A stretch of 64,000 bases of DNA, taken from positions 186,001-250,000 of the forward strand of contig NZ_WHSB02000008.1 in NCBI RefSeq assembly GCF_010994755.1, read 5' to 3'. Below the pieces are notes generated by a model. The model had not been told where the DNA came from and did no database searches. It was given only the letters and a program-made list of their open reading frames with translations. Shown here piece by piece: positions 28,845-38,127 of the stretch. A program made the position numbers and the translations under genes. How positions within the stretch are numbered: position 1 is the stretch's first letter; the number at the start of each line of letters is the position of its first letter. This stretch comes from Shinella lacus. Its GTDB lineage: Bacteria; Pseudomonadota; Alphaproteobacteria; Rhizobiales; Rhizobiaceae.

Positions 28845-29716
28845 GTGGCGTTCCTCTTCTTGCCACGAAGGGCGCTGACGACGATGAAGGCCATGACACC
28901 GGCGGTGACGACCGTGGAGAGGGCCGATCCGAAAGGCCAATCGCGACTGCTCGTAAAGGCCATCTGGATGAGGTTTCCAATCATGAGGCTCTTGCCGCCG
29001 CCTAGCAGATCCGGAACGAGGAAGTAGCCAAGCGCTGGTGCGAATACCATCAGGCTTCCCGCCATCATGCCCGGCGCGGCGAGCGGCACGATTATCCTCC
29101 TGAACACCGACACCCGGCTTGCATAGAGATCGTGCGCGGCCTCGATCAGACGGGGATCAAGCCGTTCGAGGGCGGCGTAGACCGGCAAAATCATGAAAGG
29201 CAGGAAATTGTAGACGAGGCCCAGCAGGGTAGCTCCGTCGTTGTACATCAGCCCTAACGGGGCGGATGTTAGGCCCAGTTCTTGAAGTCCGTTGTTGATC
29301 AGCCCCTGGTCCCGCAGGAGAAGAACCCAGCAATAGGTTCGAACTAGACTGTTTACCCAGAAAGGGAGCGTGACAACGAAGATCAGGATGCCCTGCCACT
29401 TCGGCGAACGGCAGGTGATGAACCAGGCGACGGGAAAGCCAAGGACGGCGCACAGGAGCGCCGCAGCCCCTGCAAGAATTACCGATCGCGCGATAATCGA
29501 GATGTAGGTGGTCGTGAAATAGAGACTTTCGTCAAAGTCCCGTTCGAAAAGGATCTTCCGGTAAGGCTCGAGCGTGAGCGGCAGCTCTGCGCCTCCATAG
29601 GGGCCTGCGGTCAGGAACGAATAGGCTACTCCAAATCCGAGTGGAACCAGCATGAATACGGTGAGGACGATCAGCGCGGGGACGGTCAGGAGGAACGGCG
29701 AATGTGTTCTCATCAT
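28841..29716 (-). CDS. ABC transporter permease, PotB type
   Basis: 291 residues with about six membrane segments and the loop RLIEAAHDLYASRVSVFRRI. Two adjacent ATG codons (29716, 29713) could start translation, immediately after the ATPase stop. Channel subunit of the minus-strand Pot-like importer. Confidence 0.9.
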   Translation of the reverse strand: MMRTHSPFLLTVPALIVLTVFMLVPLGFGVAYSFLTAGPYGGAELPLTLEPYRKILFERDFDESLYFTTTYISIIARSVILAGAAALLCAVLGFPVAWFITCRSPKWQGILIFVVTLPFWVNSLVRTYCWVLLLRDQGLINNGLQELGLTSAPLGLMYNDGATLLGLVYNFLPFMILPVYAALERLDPRLIEAAHDLYASRVSVFRRIIVPLAAPGMMAGSLMVFAPALGYFLVPDLLGGGKSLMIGNLIQMAFTSSRDWPFGSALSTVVTAGVMAFIVVSALRGKKRNAT

Positions 29717-30802
29717 TCAGCCCCCCAGTGTCTGCTGCGCGGATTCGGGCCATGTGAGCCGGACATCCGCTCCGATCAAACTTCTGAACTCGGGCAATCT
29801 GCCTGCGCCGGCCGACCGCGCCCTCAGCAGTTCTCCGTCTGCGGTGCGGACGACAAACTCAATCCCACTGCCTAAGAAGCGAACGTCGGCGACGATACCC
29901 GAAATCCGGCCGCTCTCGCCTGCGTTCGCGAGAGAAATGTCTTCCGGCCGAACCATCACCATCCCGTCACCCGACACTCCTAGCAATTGCGTCCTGATCA
30001 GATTTGCCTCGCCGATGAAGTCGGCGACATAGGAATTAGCCGGCGAACAGTAGATCTCCTCCGGAGACCCGACCTGCTTGATCTCGCCCCAGCGGAGAAC
30101 CGCAATCCGGTCCGAAAGCGTCAGTGCCTCCTCCTGGTCGTGGGTAACCAGGATGAACGTGATGCCAGCTTCGCGATGAAGGCGTTTCAGCTCGTTTTGC
30201 GTCTCCTTTCGAAGCTTCAGGTCGAGGGCGGACATCGGCTCGTCTAGCAGGAGAACACGAGGTTTGGGCGCCAACGCCCTTGCAAGGGCTACCCGCTGCT
30301 GCTGTCCACCCGAAAGGGCGTCCGGACGGCGAGTGGCGAAGCCATTCATTCCTACGAGGGACAGAACCTCGGGTACCCTCGCGTCCGCCGCCCCGCCGTC
30401 CCAGCCCAGCATTTCGAGACCGAAACGAACGTTCTGGGCAACCGTCATGTGGGGAAAAAGGGCGTAGTTCTGGAATACGGTGTTGATCGGCCGACGGTGT
30501 GGCGGGACCGCGGTGACGTCCTTCCCGTCGAGTTCGATATTGCCGGAGGTTGGGGACTGGAACCCCGCTATAAGCCTAAGCAAACTTGTCTTACCGCAGC
30601 CGGAGGGCCCGAGCAAAGTAAAGAACTCACCGGGATTGATCGCAAGATTCACGCCTTGCAACGCTTTGAATTCGCCGAATTGAAGCGTGACATCTGATAG
30701 CTGGATGATGGGATCTGCGATCGAAGGTTCGGCCCCCGGAGCATTCTGCAGACCCACCACCTTGGAAGACGCGCGGGTTGCGGGGTTGGTATTAGGGCTC
30801 AT
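29717..30802 (-). CDS. ABC transporter ATP-binding protein, PotA type
   Basis: 361 residues. Walker [10 protein letters not shown], signature LSGGQQQRVALARAL, Walker B VLLLDEPMSALD and H-loop [14 protein letters not shown] are intact; a TOBE-type C-terminal domain follows. The N-terminus has a ~25-residue extension before IIQLSDVTLQFG. It is the first gene of the transporter operon. The 198-base gap between it and the nucleoside hydrolase gene contains the TATAA-N7-TTATA dyad at 30925-30941, so it probably has its own regulated promoter. Confidence 0.92.
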   Translation of the reverse strand: MSPNTNPATRASSKVVGLQNAPGAEPSIADPIIQLSDVTLQFGEFKALQGVNLAINPGEFFTLLGPSGCGKTSLLRLIAGFQSPTSGNIELDGKDVTAVPPHRRPINTVFQNYALFPHMTVAQNVRFGLEMLGWDGGAADARVPEVLSLVGMNGFATRRPDALSGGQQQRVALARALAPKPRVLLLDEPMSALDLKLRKETQNELKRLHREAGITFILVTHDQEEALTLSDRIAVLRWGEIKQVGSPEEIYCSPANSYVADFIGEANLIRTQLLGVSGDGMVMVRPEDISLANAGESGRISGIVADVRFLGSGIEFVVRTADGELLRARSAGAGRLPEFRSLIGADVRLTWPESAQQTLGG

Positions 30803-30924
30803 AGGTGTCCGTGTCCCCGAAGTTTGGCAGCCGATCTCGTGGTTTGGGCTTTAGGCATCGTGTTTCTTTCCAACGAAGGTAATTTGGCGAATGTCAACAA
30901 TCGAGACGTTTTTCGGAGCTTTCC

Positions 30925-30941
30925 TATAATTTGGCCTTATA
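30925..30941 (-). promoter_or_regulatory. Candidate LysR operator upstream of the Pot-type operon
   Basis: TATAA-N7-TTATA, a 17-base dyad of the T-N11-A kind bound by LysR regulators. Read on the minus strand it is TATAAGGCCAAATTATA. The same architecture with the same AAGGC inner bases occurs at 36977-36993 between the LysR gene and the adenosine deaminase-like gene. It lies about 120 bases before the PotA-type start codon. Confidence 0.6.
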
Positions 30942-31000
30942 AGCTACCTTGCATCTCGGCGGGGAATTCGGCGCAGGCGTGGGGCTGCGCCAAAACGTTC

Positions 31001-31939
31001 TTATGAGCCTTTCGCAGGTTCGGCCAGCGCAGAAAACCTCTTGCAAACCTGTAGGAATTCCTTAACGAGCGCCGAAGTGTCGCAGGAAACTGCGCAAAGG
31101 GTGTTTTCGGACCCCCGCTCCAGCCTGGTTCTTCCGATTGACGGCCCATCCGTGTCGACCAGGACCTTTCCCCTCGTAAACGTGAAAAGCTCGGGGTGCA
31201 GAAGGGATATCAGCGCCGCAGGGTCGTGCAACGCCGCCCCCTGAACCCCTCGGTCCCTGCGGTAGAAATCCACGTAGAAGGACGCAATCGTGTTGAAGAA
31301 CGGCCCAAGCGGGCCCAGCGATGTCGCCAGGCCAATGATCTGCCCGGACGTGACCAGAATACTGTCGGTCACGTCGAGCCCGACCGACCGTATCGGCCAA
31401 TGCGCTGCATATACCGCTGCCGCCGCGTGTGGATCGCCGAAAATGTTTGCTTCCGCGAGGCTCGTGACGTTGCCAGGACAGAATAGTGCCCCGCCCATGA
31501 TGCATACCTCCCGTACTGAGGCTGCGAATCCGGCATCGCGCTTAAGCGCAGTAGCCAAGTTCGTCAGGGGTCCGAGGGCGAGGATCGTGATCTCGCCAGG
31601 TGCGGCGCCACACGATTCAATTAGGAAATCGGCCGCATCAAGGGCGCCAGCCGCGGCCTTCGGCGTTCGCATCGGTAGCGGCCCGAAACCGCAGGCTCCG
31701 TGTATAGCTTCAGGGCTGGGAGCCTTTTCGATCGCGAGCGGCTTTGCGGCGCCGCGCGAGACGGGCACATCAAGCCCGAGTTGCTCGGCAAGCCATAGCG
31801 CGTTGCGAGTGGCGACGTCCACTTCCACGTTTCCGTATATCGTGGTGATCCCATTAACCTCCACGTCCGGATGGGAATGAGCGTAAAGGAGGGCAAAGGC
31901 GTCGTCGATGCCCGGATCGGTATCGATAATGAGCTTCAT
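31001..31939 (-). CDS. Inosine-uridine-type nucleoside hydrolase
   Basis: 312 residues. The N-terminal calcium-binding DTDPGIDDAFAL is the hallmark of the family, and GPLTNLA, IMGGAL, EANIFGDPHAAA and a C-terminal HDPAA (ligand histidine/aspartate) complete the active site. The enzyme splits ribonucleosides into base and ribose. Its ATG overlaps the stop of the PfkB kinase gene by four bases, so base release and sugar phosphorylation are coupled. No signal peptide, so cytoplasmic. Confidence 0.92.
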   Translation of the reverse strand: MKLIIDTDPGIDDAFALLYAHSHPDVEVNGITTIYGNVEVDVATRNALWLAEQLGLDVPVSRGAAKPLAIEKAPSPEAIHGACGFGPLPMRTPKAAAGALDAADFLIESCGAAPGEITILALGPLTNLATALKRDAGFAASVREVCIMGGALFCPGNVTSLAEANIFGDPHAAAAVYAAHWPIRSVGLDVTDSILVTSGQIIGLATSLGPLGPFFNTIASFYVDFYRRDRGVQGAALHDPAALISLLHPELFTFTRGKVLVDTDGPSIGRTRLERGSENTLCAVSCDTSALVKEFLQVCKRFSALAEPAKGS

Positions 31940-32817
31940 GACGTGCGCGCCTTCAGGAACTCCATAACATCCGCTCGGGCGGGTATCGCGGGGGCCGATC
32001 CGATGAGCGTGACTTGCAGCGCTGCTGCGGCTGAAGCCATGCGTAATGCATCCACCGGAGGAGCGCCGAGATGCATTTCCGCAAGGAAATACCCGAGGAA
32101 CGTATCTCCGGCGCCGGTCGTGTCTACGACTTCGACGTCGAAGGCCCCTATGCTGAATTCTTCGTCTCCCGAACGATAGGTCGCGCCGTCCCTGCCTCCG
32201 GTAACGAGAAGCGCCATGCCTGACGGCAATGAGCGTATCGATCCGACTTCGCCGAGAAGCTGGTCGAACTCGATCCGATTCAACGCAAGAAGATCGACCT
32301 TCCCGAGAAGCGGGATTACGTCGTCCCGCACATAGGGTGCAGCGGAATAGGCCACCTTTAGCCCGCGCGACTTGGCAGCCTCCATGGCAAAGGGCGCTGC
32401 ATTTGTCTCGTTTTGCAGAAGCACCCAATCGCCGGCCAAAAGTTGGCCGACGGCATCCTCGACTTCTTCGCGGGTGAGGCCGAAGTTTGCTCCGCGCTCC
32501 AGCACGATCGAGTTCTCCCCATCGGCAGCGAGGAACACGTGGGCTTGGCCGGTGGTATCATCGGCTCTCAGGCGGATCGACGACGCATCCAAGCCCAGAT
32601 CAACCACCGCGTCGACAAGCCAGCGATCCTGATCGCCGACGGCGCCGAAGTGCTTGATCGGCGCGCCGGCCCTTGCGATCGCCACGGATTGATTGAGGCC
32701 CTTGCCGCCAGGCCCTGACGTCTTCTTGCCCGCTGTCATGGTCTCTCCGGGCATGGGGAGACTTCGAACGTGATAGACGGTATCGACGTTTATCGAGCCG
32801 ATGTTGAGAATAGTCAC
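31936..32817 (-). CDS. Ribokinase-like PfkB kinase
   Basis: 293 residues. PfkB signatures GPGGKGLNQSVA and DTTGAGDTFLGYF are present. A GTG at 32817 with GGAGG eight bases upstream is the best start, giving TILNIGSINVDTVYHV at the N-terminus; a longer ATG frame exists but lacks family similarity. Next to a nucleoside hydrolase the likely substrate is ribose or a nucleoside. Confidence 0.9.
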   Translation of the reverse strand: MTILNIGSINVDTVYHVRSLPMPGETMTAGKKTSGPGGKGLNQSVAIARAGAPIKHFGAVGDQDRWLVDAVVDLGLDASSIRLRADDTTGQAHVFLAADGENSIVLERGANFGLTREEVEDAVGQLLAGDWVLLQNETNAAPFAMEAAKSRGLKVAYSAAPYVRDDVIPLLGKVDLLALNRIEFDQLLGEVGSIRSLPSGMALLVTGGRDGATYRSGDEEFSIGAFDVEVVDTTGAGDTFLGYFLAEMHLGAPPVDALRMASAAAALQVTLIGSAPAIPARADVMEFLKARTS

Positions 32818-32888
32818 TGCGTCAACCTCCGTGCGCACGGGATTGTTCCGGAAACCCGGCACCCGTACTCAGTCTCTTTGGATTCAGA

Positions 32889-33923
32889 TCAGGTTTCGCT
32901 GGAGCGATGCCAGAGATTAATGTCCAGATCGATCGCATAGGTGTCGATCAGAGCAAGCTCCTCGGCGTCGAAATCGAGGCGATCGGCCGCCGCTAAGTTT
33001 TCCTCGAGCTGTTTCGTGCTGGACGCGCCGATAAGGGCGGAGGTGACGGCCGGCCGGCGCAGGGTCCAGGACAGCGCGAGCTGCGCCAGCGTCTGGCCGC
33101 GGCCGGCGGCAATCCGATTTAGTTCCCGGATGCAGCCCATCGTCTTCTCATTGAAGAATTCCGGGCGAAGCGAGCCCTGGCGGGCACCCCTTGAACCTTC
33201 CGGCACTCCGTTGAGGTAGCGGCCGGTGAGAAGGCCCTGCGCCAGCGGCGAAAAGGCGATCACGCCGGCCCCCGTCTCCTGGGTTGCATCCAAAAGGCCG
33301 TCGCTCTCGATCCAGCGGTTGAACATGGAATAGGACGGCTGATGGATGAGAAGCGGCGTTCCGAGCGACTTCAGGATGGCGGCTGCCTCTCGTGTGCGCT
33401 CTGCCGAATAGCTAGAAATGCCGGCATAGAGCGCCTTGCCCGACACCACCGCCTGGTGGAGCGCACCCATGGTTTCCTCGAGCGGGGTCGATGGATCGAA
33501 CCGATGCGAATAGAAGATGTCAACATAGTCGAGTCCCATCCGCTTAAGGGACTGGTCGAGGCTGGCTAGGAGATACTTGCGCGCGCCCCATTCTCCGTAG
33601 GGACCCGGCCACATGTCATAACCGGCCTTAGTCGCGACGACCAGCTCGTCGCGATACGCCCGCAGGTCGTTGTTCAGAATGCGGCCGAAATTGGTTTCCG
33701 CGCTGCCGTTCGGCGGACCGTAGTTGTTCGCCAGGTCGAAATGGGTGACGCCGAGGTCGAACGCCCGGAGGATGATCGAACGCTGGGTTCCGAAGGCTAC
33801 GTCGTTTCCGAAATTCTGCCAAAGGCCGAGTGAAATGGGCGGCAGTTTGAGACCACTTCGCCCGACGCGGCGGTAGTTTTGGTTGTCATAGCGGGTTGCA
33901 GCGGCTTGGTGCGGGTCTGTCAA
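32889..33923 (-). CDS. Aldo/keto reductase (YghZ-like)
   Basis: 344 residues of the AKR family 14 type: GLKLPPISLGLWQNFG, the catalytic tetrad region DLANNYGPPNGSAE, KAGYDMWPGPYG, YVDIFYSHRFDP and C-terminal ALIGASSTKQLEENL. It reduces aldehydes with NADPH. Translation appears to start at TTG 33923 with AGAGGAAG in front; no in-frame ATG exists near the N-terminus. The gene lies 72 bases after the flavin reductase gene. It could remove an aldehyde released by the monooxygenase or act on a sugar. Confidence 0.88.
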   Translation of the reverse strand: MTDPHQAAATRYDNQNYRRVGRSGLKLPPISLGLWQNFGNDVAFGTQRSIILRAFDLGVTHFDLANNYGPPNGSAETNFGRILNNDLRAYRDELVVATKAGYDMWPGPYGEWGARKYLLASLDQSLKRMGLDYVDIFYSHRFDPSTPLEETMGALHQAVVSGKALYAGISSYSAERTREAAAILKSLGTPLLIHQPSYSMFNRWIESDGLLDATQETGAGVIAFSPLAQGLLTGRYLNGVPEGSRGARQGSLRPEFFNEKTMGCIRELNRIAAGRGQTLAQLALSWTLRRPAVTSALIGASSTKQLEENLAAADRLDFDAEELALIDTYAIDLDINLWHRSSET

Positions 33924-33995
33924 TTGATCTTCCTCTGATCCGGTCCGTCGATATGTCTGGCAAAATGGGCGAGCGCGTTCGCTCCCGGAACGGCG

Positions 33996-34517
33996 TCAGC
34001 CGTCCGCGCTCGAAACTTGGAGCTGGCGAAACGTTGAGCCGTAGAACACCAGCGGGGGCAGCTCGGGATCGGCCCCGCCGCGATGCACTTCAAGAAGCGC
34101 GATCGTATGGTCACCCGCCGGGAGTTCGTCGGCGAAGCTGCATTCGAACCACACGGGTGCCTGGGCGATGAAAAGGGCAGAAGAATCCGCGTGGCGCAGT
34201 GGGATCTTCTCGAACCGAGAAGCGATGGACTTCGACGAAATTTGTCTTGCCATCTCGCCTTGGTCCTCCCCGAAGACGGAGATGCCAATCCTGTGCGCGC
34301 CTTTCAGTTCGGGCCACGTAGAGGACTGGCGGCGGATGGCGCAGGACACCAAAGGCGGCTCCATGGAAACTCCAACAGTGAACGACGAGGCAACCATTCC
34401 CTTTGGCGTTCCGCCAACGTTGGCCAAGAGCGCGACGACGCCCGACGGAAAGTAGGAGAACATCTTACGAAGATGCGCGGTGTCGCCTTCGTAGGGGGGA
34501 AGTTCGGCCCTGATCAT
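33996..34517 (-). CDS. Flavin reductase-like protein
   Basis: 173 residues of the FMN-binding split-barrel family (FPSGVVALLANVGGTPKGM, SSFTVGVSMEPPLVS, then WFECSF and GDHTIALLEV). Such proteins supply reduced FMN to two-component monooxygenases. Its start overlaps the monooxygenase stop by four bases, a strong sign that the two form one enzyme system. Confidence 0.9.
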   Translation of the reverse strand: MIRAELPPYEGDTAHLRKMFSYFPSGVVALLANVGGTPKGMVASSFTVGVSMEPPLVSCAIRRQSSTWPELKGAHRIGISVFGEDQGEMARQISSKSIASRFEKIPLRHADSSALFIAQAPVWFECSFADELPAGDHTIALLEVHRGGADPELPPLVFYGSTFRQLQVSSADG

Positions 34518-35890
34518 ACTGCCTTCCTCGCATCCTTGACGTCGCCGTCCCTACGGTATTTCGCGGCGGGATGGCTTGCGGGAAGCCTGCTTTGTCCCGT
34601 TCCGAACAGGCGTTCGCGAAATGTGCCTCGACTGCGCTCGCTACGGACGATCCCGATCCTCTGAAGCTCTGGCACAACCATTTGTCCCAGTTCCTCATAG
34701 GAGCCTGGAGAAACGAACGGCGTGTAGTTGAACCCGTCGAGATCAGTCGTTTCCAGGATCGCGACAATCTGGTCGGCGACGTCTTTTGGCTTGCCCACGA
34801 GAATCAATTCGCGCATCCCGCGGCGCAGGAAGTCCAGCACAGCCTCCTTGACGGAAATGTCCTTATAACGTTCCACTTGGGTGCGGCTGCCCTCCGTCGT
34901 GACGTTCGAGAACGAGGACGCCGGATCAAGCGATGACAGGTCGACCCCCGTCATCATGGCATAGTAGGCGCGCGCCGCCTCGGGATTGATCCAAGAAAGG
35001 TATTCCTCGAGTTTCTCTTCGGCTTCTGCCTGCGTGGGAGCGGTCACCACCGAGAGCCCGGATATGGCCTTGATCGACGAAGCGTCGCGCCCGGCATCGA
35101 CCGCAAGTCGGCGCAGATCTTGAATCTGATCGCGGAGCATCTTGTCGTCCTTGCCCTGAACGAAGGCGATCTCCGCATTCGCTGCCGCGAAGGCGCGGCC
35201 TGTGGACGAGGCCCCCGCCTGTACTAGGACCGGCGTTCTCTGCGGTGATGGCTCAGAGTTGAAGTATCCGTCGGATTTGAAGAATGGCCCGTCATGCGCG
35301 ACTGTATGGACGAACTGCGGATCCGCGTAGATTCGCTTGGCCTTGTCAATGAGAACGGCCCTGTCCTCCCATGAACCTTCGAAGAGGCGGTAGCTCAGAT
35401 CGAGGAAATCCTGGGCCATCGCATATCGCTGATCGTGCGGCAGTTGCGTGGTGCCGAACAGCTTGGATACGACGGCGCTACTTGTGGTGACAACATTCCA
35501 CGCGACCCGTCCCGCCGTGAGGTGGTCCAACGTCGCGAAACGACGGGCATTGGCGTAGGGATGCTCCCAGGACGTCGATGTCGTGACGATAAAGTTGAGG
35601 TCTTCGGTGGCGGCCGCAAGCGCCGGTATCAAGGGCATGGGATCGTTCTTCGGAACCTCGACCGCCTGCTCGAACGTGACCGCCGGCACTTCGCCGTTCA
35701 GTAATGGGTATCCGTATGAATCGGCGAGGAACAAGAAGTCGAAATATCCGCGCTCCAGCGTCCTGGCGAGTTCTATCCAGTAATTCAATTCCTTGTATCG
35801 ATACGTGTTCTGTTGCGGGTGTGCCCAGAGCCCTTGGCTCGTGAGGTTGACCTGATTGATCTCGAATGCACCGAGAATGATCTGCTTCAT
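34514..35890 (-). CDS. LLM-class flavin-dependent monooxygenase (NtaA/SnaA/DszA type)
   Basis: 458 residues, usual length for this group. Typical motifs: GLWAHPQQ, YWIELARTLERGYFDFLFLA, TSTSWEHPYANARRFATLDHL, GRVAWNVVTT and VQAGASSTGRAFAA. These enzymes use FMNH2 from a partner reductase to oxygenate, and often N-dealkylate or ring-open, their substrates. The ATG at 35890 overlaps the stop of the adenosine deaminase-like gene by four bases. A purine-related substrate is suggested by context; none can be read from sequence. Confidence 0.9.
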   Translation of the reverse strand: MKQIILGAFEINQVNLTSQGLWAHPQQNTYRYKELNYWIELARTLERGYFDFLFLADSYGYPLLNGEVPAVTFEQAVEVPKNDPMPLIPALAAATEDLNFIVTTSTSWEHPYANARRFATLDHLTAGRVAWNVVTTSSAVVSKLFGTTQLPHDQRYAMAQDFLDLSYRLFEGSWEDRAVLIDKAKRIYADPQFVHTVAHDGPFFKSDGYFNSEPSPQRTPVLVQAGASSTGRAFAAANAEIAFVQGKDDKMLRDQIQDLRRLAVDAGRDASSIKAISGLSVVTAPTQAEAEEKLEEYLSWINPEAARAYYAMMTGVDLSSLDPASSFSNVTTEGSRTQVERYKDISVKEAVLDFLRRGMRELILVGKPKDVADQIVAILETTDLDGFNYTPFVSPGSYEELGQMVVPELQRIGIVRSERSRGTFRERLFGTGQSRLPASHPAAKYRRDGDVKDARKAV

Positions 35891-36891
35891 GGACTGTTCT
35901 CCTCCTTCAACCACGCTGCCACGCCCTCCAGGAGGCGCTGCCTTGTTCCGCTGCTCATGCCGGTGGCAAGCGCGCCGGCGCGCGCGAACGACGCGATCTC
36001 AGGGTCCGAAAGCCCCCAGCTTTTTCTCGCGATTTCGTATTGATCAGTAATACCGGCTTTGAACCAAAGAGGGTCGTCGGCATTCAGTGTGATCTGGATT
36101 CCGGCCCGCAGCAGGCGGGGCGCCGGATGGTCTTCCACTTTTGAGATGATACCCAGCCGATGATTAGAGACCGGACACATGTCGCATACGATCTTTTCAT
36201 CAGCGAGCCGATGAACCAGTTCGGTGCATTCAATGGCGCGGAATCCGTGTGAAATCCGGGTCGCGCCCAGTTCGTCTAGCGCCTCCGTAATGCTTTCCGG
36301 CCCTCCCGTCTGGCCTGCATGGCTTACAATGGGAAGCCCGGACGCCTGCGCAATGCTGGCGGACGAACGGTATCGCCGCAAGTTGCCCGGCTCAACAAAA
36401 CCCGCAGTCCCGAGCCCGGTCACGCCCCGCCCAGCATGACGAGCGGCCACGTAAGCCAGGTCTTCCGCGATCTCCAAATTTTCGTCCGTATTGATCGTCA
36501 GGAGGGCGCCGACTTCGACCCCTGTGTCCTTGCCGGCCTCGCCGAACGCGGCCAGCATCGTTTTCGTCACCTGTTCCAAGCTTCCAAGCCGAGGCGAATA
36601 AAGCTGTGGTTCGATCGCGGGTTCAGCATACACCACACCCTCCGCTGCTTCCGAATGAACGAGCGCCCTGCAAAGTCCTGCAAGATCCTCATGGGTCTCC
36701 GCGAGTTTCGGGACCGTCCCGTAAGCATCGAAAAACGACCATACATCCGGAAAATTGTCCGGGACAGAGAAATGGACCCCGCGGCGGCGGGCAAGAGCTT
36801 CGACGGCATAGCCAGGATAAGATCCGTCGAGGTGCAAGTGCAAATGAGCTTTGGGTAAGTTTCGAAGATTTCGTGTCTTTTGCTTCCACAT
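35887..36891 (-). CDS. Adenosine deaminase-family protein
   Basis: 334 residues. Metal ligands HLHLH (N-terminal), IVSHAGQ (H) and NADDPLWF (D) are present, with catalytic glutamate region GGPESITEALDEL and ISHGFRA. The family deaminates adenosine, adenine or N6-substituted purines. ATG 36891 is preferred; TTG 36897 is an alternative two codons earlier. First gene of the operon running to 31001, divergent from the LysR gene across a 122-base gap that carries the candidate operator. Confidence 0.88.
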   Translation of the reverse strand: MWKQKTRNLRNLPKAHLHLHLDGSYPGYAVEALARRRGVHFSVPDNFPDVWSFFDAYGTVPKLAETHEDLAGLCRALVHSEAAEGVVYAEPAIEPQLYSPRLGSLEQVTKTMLAAFGEAGKDTGVEVGALLTINTDENLEIAEDLAYVAARHAGRGVTGLGTAGFVEPGNLRRYRSSASIAQASGLPIVSHAGQTGGPESITEALDELGATRISHGFRAIECTELVHRLADEKIVCDMCPVSNHRLGIISKVEDHPAPRLLRAGIQITLNADDPLWFKAGITDQYEIARKSWGLSDPEIASFARAGALATGMSSGTRQRLLEGVAAWLKEENSP

Positions 36892-36976
36892 GTCCAACTT
36901 TCTTGCTTAGACCCCGCTTTCATTCGGATAGTGGTTGACACAACGCGTTAAAGCGAGCTCTGTTTGCGAGTTGGCA

Positions 36977-36993
36977 TATAAGGCATGATTATA
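36977..36993 (+). promoter_or_regulatory. Candidate LysR operator between lysR and the adenosine deaminase-like gene
   Basis: TATAA-N7-TTATA (TATAAGGCATGATTATA), a perfect 5-bp dyad with T-N11-A geometry, 20 bases before the LysR gene. A second copy of identical architecture precedes the Pot-type operon at 30925-30941. Confidence 0.65.
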
Positions 36994-37013
36994 AGAGGAA
37001 CTCCTATAGACCG

Positions 37014-37910
37014 ATGGCTGATCTCGATCTACGCCTTCTCAGATACTTCGTGGCAATTGCGGAGCAAGCCAGCTTCAGCGCAGCAGCAGAACGCCTCGGT
37101 GTTTCCCAGCCGGCACTCAGCCAGGGCTTACGGCGACTAGAGGACGTTCTCGGCGTCGAGCTAGTGGGGCGTGCGCCAAGGGGATCAACAAGATCATTGG
37201 TGCTGACTGAGATAGGCGCCGTTTTTCTTGAGGATTCGCGCGAACTTCTACAGCATGCCAATCGCGTTGTAAGGAAGGCGAGCGAGCACTCCGTACGGAC
37301 TTATTTGAGGGTGGGGTTCGGTTCGAGCACACCCAATCATCTGCTGAGAGCGCTCTTGAAGGCGTCCGAAGAACTTCCACGTGTGGAAGTGTCTCTGGAA
37401 TTCGTGGGCTGGGGAGGCGAGATGGCCGCGCTCGAACGCGGAGACGTATCCATGGTGTTTCTTCAAACCCGCAGCGAGATCGAAAGCGGCGCCGTGGAAG
37501 GCGTGCGGCTACTCTCGATGGAACGCCTGGCGGTCTTTAACGCGGATCACCACCTGTCGTCCTACCCCTCGATAAGCATTTACGATATGGACCGGGAGCC
37601 GATCATCGACGCTGCATTCGATAGAGACTACTGGCTTGCCATGCCAAGGCCCTCCGGCCGTCTGCCAAATGTCGTAGGGCCGGCAGCACGCACCGTAGAT
37701 GAAATGTTGACACTTGTAGCAGCGGGCAAAGGAATGGCGATTACCAGTTCCACAGTTGCAGAGAAGCATCGTTGGCCGGAGCTAAGATTCGTGCCAATCA
37801 TCGACCTTCCGCCGGCCCACGTGTTTTTTGCGACGCTGAAATCCGAAAAGCGCAAGGAGGTGCGCCAGTTGCTACAGACGCTAGCGAAGAATGCCGGCCC
37901 TCCGGGCTAA
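37014..37910 (+). CDS. LysR-family transcriptional regulator
   Basis: 298 residues. The N-terminal winged helix-turn-helix (FSAAAERLGVSQPALSQGLR then RLEDVLGVELVGR) is intact and is followed by a full periplasmic-binding-protein-like effector domain. It is divergent from the nucleoside operon and the two TATAA-N7-TTATA dyads suggest it controls that operon, the Pot-type transporter operon and itself. The effector is probably a pathway intermediate. Confidence 0.92.
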   Translation: MADLDLRLLRYFVAIAEQASFSAAAERLGVSQPALSQGLRRLEDVLGVELVGRAPRGSTRSLVLTEIGAVFLEDSRELLQHANRVVRKASEHSVRTYLRVGFGSSTPNHLLRALLKASEELPRVEVSLEFVGWGGEMAALERGDVSMVFLQTRSEIESGAVEGVRLLSMERLAVFNADHHLSSYPSISIYDMDREPIIDAAFDRDYWLAMPRPSGRLPNVVGPAARTVDEMLTLVAAGKGMAITSSTVAEKHRWPELRFVPIIDLPPAHVFFATLKSEKRKEVRQLLQTLAKNAGPPG

Positions 37911-38127
37911 CAGTAGGTCAACGAGCGGGAGAATGCGGGAATCATGCTTGGCGGGTGCGGCTGAGCAGGAAGTCCCCTTAGGACCGCGCCGTGGCGCTAG
38001 CATCTGGGTAGGCTCTCGTAGGGTGTCCGACAGCCGTGCTGTCAAGTGCGCCGCTGATTGTTCGAAAAGTTGACGCACAGGGCACCGCAGATGACGCAAG
38101 CTTGCAGAAAAAATTTCGCCGCTCGTC

